This document shows, one piece after another, positions 57,801 through 64,000 of a stretch of 64,000 bases of DNA (positions are counted from its first letter, which is position 1; every line of letters starts with the position of its first letter). Below the pieces are notes generated by a model. The model searched no databases, was not told the origin of the DNA, and worked only from the letters and a program-made list of their open reading frames with translations. Source of the stretch: Eudorina sp. 2006-703-Eu-15 (Eukaryota; Chlorophyta; Chlorophyceae; Chlamydomonadales; Volvocaceae). The DNA lies in assembly GCA_003117195.1 (NCBI GenBank), contig BDSI01000043.1:99501-163500 (forward strand), written 5' to 3'. Position numbers and translations under genes: made by a program.

Positions 57801-60800
57801 GCCCGAGGGGCCGTGCAGCAGCGGCGGTGGTCCGCCGCCCGGCTGCACGAAGGAGCCTCCCTGCTGGTCCCGCAGGATGTCCGGGTCGATCAGGGCCGAG
57901 TAGTTCACCTTGTTCCACCTGAGGGCATTGGGGTGTCCGTGCGTGTGCGTGTGCGTGTGGCCGCAGCGAATTCGCACACAAGCTGCATACCGCTCCAACT
58001 GGCAGAGCGGTTCACGTAGGTGCGGTTAGGACCCCCCTGACGAGACGCGGAGACGTGCGTGAGCACGCCAACGGCCCGCCACCACAGCGCGGCGGCCCCG
58101 CACCGGGCCCCGGCTCCCGCGCCCTCCCACCCCCACCCAGGGTTCCCTCCATCCGCGAGCGGGCTACCGCCACCGCCACAGCCGCACGCACCTCTGCAGC
58201 GTCCGCGGCCCCATCAGCACCTGGCCGCCCTCGGCCAGGTCGCATATCTCCCCCGCCAGGTCGTACTCCAGGCCCCGGTAGTCCACGTGGTCCGTCAGGT
58301 CGTGCAAGAAGATGTCGTCCGGGACACCTGCGGGCCAGTGCGGAACCGAGGGAGCGAGTGGCGCGTTGGGGGAGGTGGTTGGCTGCGCTGGCATCAAGAG
58401 GGCAAAAGTCCCGCGGTCGACACCACCGGACGAACCCCACCCAGCGCAGTTAGTATACAGCATCTACCAATGTCCGACACCCACCCAAGACCCAACCCTT
58501 CCTTAACCCAACCCTGCAATGGCCGCCCGTACCTGTGTTGATGCCCATGCGGACGCGCAGGCCCGCTATCAGCAGCGGGCCCTTGCCGGCTGCGTCCGGG
58601 TTGGACGTCACGTCCCCCACCGTCACAGCGCTGGTCCGGGGGTGCTCCGCCAGCTCCTTGGGCCAGTCCACCGACATGAGTTTCTCCTGGGCCTGAACCG
58701 GCGAGATATCAGATCAAGAGGGGCACGTAATCGCTAGCGGTCAGGTCTGCGGGGCACGATGCCCTTCCGAGGTGCCCGTGACTGGCACGGCGGCCGGCGA
58801 GGCAAAGCCCGTACCCGCATACGCAGCATCACCCGTGGCGCGATCCCTTCCTCACGCGGTCCCCTCAAAACCTATTGCTCTCAAAGGACATGCACCCTGT
58901 GTCCGCACCTTCAGGCAGAACATGACCGCGTCCACCGCGTCGTGGAAGGACAGCGTGAAGGAGTCCTGGGGAGTCCAAGGGAGGCGGTAAGGGACGGTGA
59001 CAGCACGCACGGGTGCGGGTCGCAAGGCGGACGCGGGGTGGTGGCCTGGTCCGCGACAGGATGGCGCGCTTGCGTGGACGCCGCCGCCACACGCCCACTG
59101 CCGTCGTCCATCGGAAAGGTGGTGCCGCATTGTCAGGGTGTTGCGGTACCAACAGGCGATGGCCGTATGCATGCCTGCACCCAGCCACCTCTCCCAACCG
59201 CCTCTCCCAACCACCATGGCCTCTCACCCCCTCGTTGCGAATCTCGTGGCCGCCAAACTCGTCGATGAGGCTACGCAGCACTGCGTTGTGCAGGTCGATC
59301 GCCCGGTCCATGACATCCGGCTTCCACTCCCACAGCTGCGTGCTGGCCGCCACGTCCGTCACCACCCACGTCACCATCACATCCGACAGCGACAGCAGGC
59401 CCCGACCGTTCTGCAGCGCCACGCCCGGGGTGCCCGGCACCTTGCTGCGCTTGCGGGCCATCTCAGCCTCCTTGCGCCGCACCAGGCGGTTCACGGTTGC
59501 CTTGTGACTGAGGGAACAGGGTACGCAGGCGGGCCGAGGACGCGGAACAGGGCCATTCACTAACATGTAAACTCCACCGGACCACCGTTTGACCTCCGGG
59601 GGACCGTTCAACGGCAAGGTTAGCAAGCCTGCCGGAGACGACCGAAAATCAAGACAGGGACCTGCGGGGCCCCAAGCTCACTCCAGCCAAGCAACTTTCC
59701 AGCGGCTCGCTCCCCAGCCCACAACATACCACTCCCGCACGGCAATCCCGGTCCCCCACTCACACAACGCAGATGTACACGCCGGCGGCCACCAGCAGCC
59801 AGGGCAGCGTGCTGGAGATGACGATCCCGATGATGAGGCCCACGTCCCGGCGCCCCGCGGCAGGCGGGGACACGCACTGAGCTCCATCGCCCGACACCAC
59901 AAGCGCGCCGGGCGGCAGGTCGCGGCAGGAGCAGTTGAAGAAGCGCGTGAAGCTGGGCCCCGCGATCACGGTGCCTACGGGCCGGGTGCGCCACGGGCGC
60001 GTGCAAATCGGGCGGACACAGAATCGAGCGGTGAGGACGTGCGGCTATAGGCGCGCGAGGTGAACGGACAACGAGGCTACCGCCTGTGGCTGTCAGGCGG
60101 CCGGACTCGTGATGGGCACGTGCGCGGGTAGGCGCGGCAGCTTGCAGCCAGGTGCGCAGCTGCCACACGCGTCCTCGCGCTGCGACCGCCGCTGCCCCGC
60201 GAAGCTTCTCTCCTCTCGGCCACGCTCGTCAGCAAAGCCATGCGTCGGTTCCGCTGCTGCATACGGACTTGCGCGCGCACAGCTGTTGCTGCCCAGGCTG
60301 CGAGCAGTCGATCGGCCGCCCAGGCGATGAACGCAGAGGCCCCGGTGTTTGATTGACCACCCTTCCCAGATTGGAGGTAGCAGTGACACACGGCCCAAAC
60401 GCGGACTGTCTCTCAGCAGCACCCCGCACTCGGATGGACCTGACCCAGATGGCGTGCATCTCATCCCCACCCAAGTACCCCAAAATGGGTTCGAATTCGT
60501 TCGCTCCACCCAAAATGGTGTGGGCAGAGCACATAGTGCTCCACACCACATTAGCATCCGCCCCGATCCCACGAGTCGCAGCAGGCCCAGCCCGCCCCGC
60601 TGCGGGCTGCACCTGGAATCGGAGGCGGTGGGAAAGGCGATGTAATCAAGTCCCACGTGTCGGGGGCCAGGTCCGAGGTAAAAGCAAGGAAGGACGACAT
60701 GACCGCGAGCGGGCAGGACAGCTCGCTGGAGCCGAACGGGCTGGCCGGGACGCTGAACACAAAGCCTGCGGGCAACGCGCACGGCCCTGACACCGGCTGC

Positions 60801-62811
60801 GAAAGAGACTTGCCGCCGCTGCCAGATTCGAGCGAGGTCTCCTTGCAGGCGATGATCCCCGTGTCCTGCGGACGAGGCACAGGTTGTAGTGCGGGGGAGT
60901 TCATTGTTATACTCTCACTGGCCAGGTGAGTGGAACAGCTTCGGCAAGAAGGCGCATGTGGGTCAGAACACGGATGCCCAGTGTCGCGAAGGAAGCACGG
61001 CTGTCACCCGTTTGCCATGATGTTATCAAAAGGCAACAGAAGGCAATGTGCTGGGGACCAGCCCGCATGGCCGATGCCCCACCCGCTGCACTCATGTTCG
61101 CGTGGACCCCCTTCGGCCCCGGCTGCGTCCACCGCCCCCCCCCCCACCGCGCAACCACCGCCCCGCAGCCGAATGCAGGCGCGCAATCGTATCGACTGTC
61201 CGACGCAACAAATGCAGTGACCCTGGGCAACGCAACAGCAACCCCGCTCAAGGAACGCTCCTGATTGGCGCGCCAGTCCCGGCGTCCCCATCTTTTCCGC
61301 AGCGATGCGCGCGCGTTAGACCGGCAGCTATCCTTTGAACTGGGCCCCAGCGCGCGCTTGCCAGCTGGCGTGGGATCAGCCCCGGCAAGGTAACTGCGGC
61401 TGCTGCCGCAAGTGACCCGGGTATCCTTACACCCTTGGAATTCGAACGCCGCAAAGCCAAACCACTGGGTCATGCCATGTCTCTTGGGGCCCTGCGATGT
61501 CCATAAGATCCTCTGTACCCGTATATCCCTGTTGACAGCTTTTCTCCTTGCCCTTATCGCACTTAGTATCCTTTTGACAGTGGTGCCGGCCACCTGTTCC
61601 AGTACCGGCTGCAGCCTCAGTTATGTCAATGCCGTACCACTGTGCGAGCGTACACCGCCCTATCGCGCGCCCCCGCCCTGCCAAATGGTCTCAAGCAGTC
61701 AACTGCCCCACCTGACCCGTGCAGCCCCGGCAACTTCCCCGCCAGACACCAGACCATCCCCTGCGCTGCAGTCTGCAACCCATGGCGGCATGCGCGTCTT
61801 CGCGTACGCACCTCTACGGACATCCACAGCATGTGCTGCAGCTGCGCCAGCGAGTCCGGCAGGGCCCCAACGAGGCGTGGGTTGTTCCCAAGCGCCAGCA
61901 CGGTGAGCTCCGGCAGGTTGCCCAGGGATTGCGGCAACGAGCCAGCCAATCCGAAGCTGTCCAGACTGAGGATGGCCACGCTGTGGTCATCCGCGCAGTC
62001 CACGAGAAACAGCGGCGAAGTGGCACAGCATGTAACCCCATACCATCTGAGCGCGGGCGAATAAGTGGAGCGGGCGGGAGTGTAAGCACATACCAGAGCC
62101 GAGGAGGATTGGAGGGTGGGTAGGTAGGAAGGCATGGGCGGGGTTGCGGTTAGGAAACGGTTGGTGTCGGTTGCCTAGCGGTGGGCACACACGGCATTGT
62201 CGAGTGCTCGCGCATAGCAGTGAGACAGCTACGGGGCGATGGGCACACCAAGGCTGACCCTGCAATGGCAGCGTGTCCCAGTGTCAGCGTGTCACACGCT
62301 GACACGACCTAAGAAACCCCACGGCAGGACTTGCGCGCGGTACAAGTGGTTGCAGTATGGTGCCACATGCTGACGACAGCCTGTGTGCAAGCAAATAGGC
62401 TCCCGCAGAGGCAAGTATGGCTTGGTTTCGGCCACGCCAGGATGACATAAACAAAGGAAAGTTACCGGAAAGCAAGGCTCACCTGCAATACGATATGCCT
62501 TCAGTTCCCCAAGGCACTGTATCTTTAGATGACACATTCGCCACTCGCCAGGAGGTGCCGTGAGTTGCTTTGTACAAGTCCAAGAGCGCCTCCCGCTGTC
62601 GGCTGTCATCCAAAGACACATTTGTATATACTTGGCTCAGCTGCCTTCTCCGATGCTGCTCCAAAAGCTTCTCCTCCGGTCCCGACTGCTCGTCCCGATG
62701 CTGGCCGCTTGGAGCATTTGGGTAAAGTGCTGGACAAACCAGTTCCCAAATAATCCAAGCAAGTATGACCACTGCAGCCAGCAGGGTCGTGGGGCCTTTG
62801 GAGGCCCCCAT
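38388..62811 (-). CDS. Giant LRR-receptor class III nucleotidyl (adenylyl) cyclase, about 5,600 residues
   Basis: Predicted to make cAMP at the membrane. Exons, 5' to 3': 62811-62483, 62046-61812, 60865-60613, 59974-59764, 59507-59228, 58965-58909, 58692-58533, 58327-58192, 57918-57551, 56932-54860, 54532-53577, 53317-53173, 52796-52684, 52234-52133, 51845-51768, 51429-51284, 50873-43370, 42981-42869, 42428-41794, 41408-38388. Every junction agrees in phase. The last exon needs one frameshift near 40075-40160. Order: signal anchor (residues 9-30); extracellular LRR cap (CRWYGVTC) and repeats (SLGNLPELTVLALGNNPRL); Cys-rich segment; membrane segment 317-343; basic linker; cyclase domain 1 (about 385-575) with metal Asp394 and Asp437; low-complexity linker; cyclase domain 2 from about 1675 with Lys1720, Asp1802, Asn1809 and Arg1813, resuming at GGFRLKGVTEPIKIVQV (about 4416) after a 2,500-residue insertion; Ala/Gly/Ser-rich tail. 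ATG 62811 fits the signal anchor. An LRR exon between 61812 and 60865 may be missing. Confidence 0.8.
40062..40152. repeat. GGC/GCC trinucleotide repeat with GGGG interruptions
   Basis: The repeat runs through all three codon readings (Gly, Ala, Arg) because of interruptions of four or five G. It is the place where the cyclase reading frame changes. Confidence 0.9.
41438..41545. repeat. GGTCG/GGATC-type degenerate repeat upstream of the last cyclase exon
   Basis: Units such as GGGTCGGATC, GGGCCGGATCTGATC and GGGTCGGGTC repeat over about 100 bases, beginning about 30 bases from the acceptor of the exon starting at 41408. The sense strand is C/T-rich. Confidence 0.85.
42433..42675. repeat. GGGGT array grading into GGTCG units
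   Basis: Mostly GGGGT units with GGGT interruptions up to about 42600, then GGTCG-type units to about 42675. It begins five bases from the acceptor of the cyclase exon starting at 42428, so its sense strand (ACCCC repeats) forms the pyrimidine tract. The template strand is G-rich and could form G-quadruplexes. Confidence 0.95.
43370..50873 (-). other. 7.5-kb single exon coding about 2,500 low-complexity residues inside cyclase domain 2
   Basis: Open throughout in one frame (2,501 codons), flanked by an AG acceptor and a GT donor in matching phases. Composition is dominated by Ala, Gly, Ser and Pro runs with scattered basic Ser motifs (SRRSSTG, RRRASSG). The 3' end has three DRTMTAP-like repeats and a KDKDKEKE stretch. 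The protein segments before it (VNRAARLMTAALGGQVVL) and after it (LGGFRLKGVTEPIKIVQV) are parts of one cyclase domain. Third-position G+C is very high. Long antisense frames over it are composition artefacts. Confidence 0.75.
51284..54532 (-). other. Second class III cyclase domain, N-terminal part (C2-like)
   Basis: Spans exons 54532-53577 (3' end), 53317-53173, 52796-52684, 52234-52133, 51845-51768 and 51429-51284. Order: VVTVAFSSIEGFK, LHNAAVRETLSTCSGYECKE, FNGSFMTTF, AVEWALTLQLALV, CRVGIYAGPI, DYFGQ then PVNRAARLM, GGQVVLDQSLLDE. The usual metal Asp positions are Ser1681 and Gly1724. Lys1720, Asp1802, Asn1809 and Arg1813 are kept. This is the residue set of the animal adenylyl cyclase C2 domain. 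Confidence 0.8.
57551..59507 (-). other. First class III cyclase domain (C1-like)
   Basis: Exons 59507-59228, 58965-58909, 58692-58533, 58327-58192 and the start of 57918-57551. Landmarks: VTWVVTDVAASTQLWE (Asp394), LHNAVLRSLIDEFGGHEIR, GDSFTLSF (Asp437), GLRVRMGINTG, YRGLEYDLAGEICDLAEGG. The usual Asn/Arg of the VNxAAR helix are Asp531 and Glu535. Both metal Asp residues are present, so this is the metal-binding half. Confidence 0.8.
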
Positions 62812-63707
62812 ACCAGTCAAGTCCTGCTTAGCCCTGTCCAGTCGCTTGGAGGCCCCATCCCTCCTAGCAGATGTCCGACCACAAAGGGCCGGCCCACCTA
62901 ATAAAGATTATTGTACCGCGTAGAATAGGCAGCGGAAACGCCAAATTTCAAGTCCGAACACCTTTATGAAAGTCAGTATGCCGCAAGGGAATCGATTTCC
63001 AAGGCAGGTCGTTTTTCCAACGGTCACAGCGGACGCAGGTCCAGCTTCAAGCTACAAAAGAACGACTGTCGTACATGGACGTAGAAAAACTGCGTTTTGT
63101 TCTTTCTGTATTTCAGCAGAGCAGCGTAATTTGTACACACTGCCTATAAGAAATCCAGGGACGCGAGGACGCGTTGATGCGTGTCCCAGTCATGGGGTGG
63201 TATGTTACACAGGGTTACACAAGGGCGGGGGCAGCGCGACAGCAGCTGGCAACATGCGCTGCACCCCCGCCAAGTTTCTGCACACCGCAGCAAATATGGG
63301 AGTTGATAAATCAACCCTTGCAGAGCGCGAGTTGGCGAGCGTCCAAACGATGCCGGTATTAGGCAACGCCAAGAATCTAGAGAGGCAATCCAGGCAGCTC
63401 AAGCAAATTTTTGGATCAGAAATCCTCGTGGGGAATGCCTATCTTGTGCCTGCATTTCTTCCGTGCAGGTATATGACCCGTGTCCCCCGCTTGCAGGCAC
63501 AGGCAGGAGCCAGGTAAGTCACACTCTCAGATGAGGAAGTGAAAGGAAAATGCCAGGAAGTGTCATCACAGACGCGACCACCACGATCAGATAGGAGCAA
63601 GGTCGTACACGTTATGCAGGCAGTTCGTGCATGACATCCGGCGCATGCACCCGAAGGCACGAGCCGCGCCATTGCAACGGCGAGTTAGCAACGGCTCGCA
63701 TTGCTGC
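62812..63707. other. Upstream region of the cyclase gene
   Basis: It contains the cyclase promoter and leader; no TATA element is obvious. A plus-strand ATG frame of 183 codons (62966-63517) and a minus-strand frame (63205-63402) overlap each other, match nothing I know and lack strong codon bias, so neither is called as a gene. Confidence 0.4.
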
Positions 63708-63905
63708 TCACAGGTCAATGACCATCTGCAACTTAATCCCTTTGCGGGGCAGTACAAATCCGATAAATTTCCCGAACGCCATGTGCACAAAGTAAATCTC
63801 CGACCGGACTTTTTGTTCCTGGGCCAGGCTGAGCCTGACGCCGATGCGCAGGTCGCATCAGGCCGTGACGCGCCAGCAGGTGCAGGTACCCGGGTGGGAA
63901 GCGTC
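63708..63905 (-). pseudogene. C-terminal exon of an unrecognised protein, apparently frameshifted
   Basis: Read on the minus strand from an AG acceptor next to 63905, one frame gives RFPPGYLHLLARHGLMR. One base later a second frame gives DLRIGVRLSLAQEQKVRSEI, continues through FVHMAFGKFIGFVLPRKGIK and stops at 63708. Together they look like one continuous C-terminus broken by a one-base shift near 63855. The upstream part runs toward the right edge. I do not recognise the family. A sequencing error or a real decayed gene are both possible. Confidence 0.35.
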
Positions 63906-64000
63906 CTGCATCCAAACGCGAACTTGGCGATCTTGTTATCAGTGAGGCAATGCCCAACAGTTGGGCATTAGCACGGATGGCGAGGCATGACGAAGCTGCC

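Noticed and set aside
60480..60510. GGTTCGAAT resembling a tRNA T-loop
   Set aside because: No matching acceptor, D or anticodon stems within 80 bases upstream.

Overview
The window looks like nuclear DNA of a volvocine green alga (Chlamydomonas/Volvox group). Genes are broken into many exons by GT-AG introns. Coding DNA is very rich in G+C at third codon positions. Proteins carry long Ala/Gly/Ser/Pro homopolymer stretches, introns are full of short tandem repeats, and the volvocine poly(A) signal TGTAA lies after several genes. The species cannot be named from sequence alone. All exon borders below were spliced by hand from GT/AG sites and phase agreement; no transcript data were available.

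Layout. (1) 1-8523, minus, runs off the left edge: chromatin-type AAA ATPase with an N-terminal extended PHD finger, like Arabidopsis At3g15120. (2) 10646-14450, plus: phosphatidylserine decarboxylase, six exons, with an N-myristoylation-type start. (3) about 16535-21247, plus: DUF3531 protein, probably plastid. (4) 22128-25689, plus: DHHC protein S-acyltransferase. (5) 26641-28248, plus: unrecognised acidic coiled-coil protein. (6) 30255-35500, minus: zinc-dependent NADP(H) alcohol dehydrogenase of the CAD family; one intron holds about 430 bp of pure GGTGA repeat. (7) 38388-62811, minus: a 24-kb gene with 20 exons for a membrane nucleotidyl cyclase of about 5,600 residues (LRR ectodomain, transmembrane segment, two class III cyclase domains, very large low-complexity regions). 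(8) 63708-63905, minus: C-terminal fragment of an unrecognised gene running toward the right edge.

The most interesting locus is gene 7. The first cyclase domain keeps both metal-binding Asp residues but has lost the transition-state Asn/Arg. The second has lost the Asp residues but keeps Lys, Asp, Asn and Arg. This is the C1/C2 division of labour of animal transmembrane adenylyl cyclases, and it predicts one composite ATP-using site in one chain. The second domain is also interrupted, before its last strands, by a single 7.5-kb exon coding about 2,500 low-complexity residues.

The genes do not form a pathway. PSD and the DHHC enzyme both concern membranes, and the cyclase is a signalling receptor, but nothing suggests co-regulation. 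A paired TGACGTCA palindrome lies about 650 bp upstream of the alcohol dehydrogenase start.
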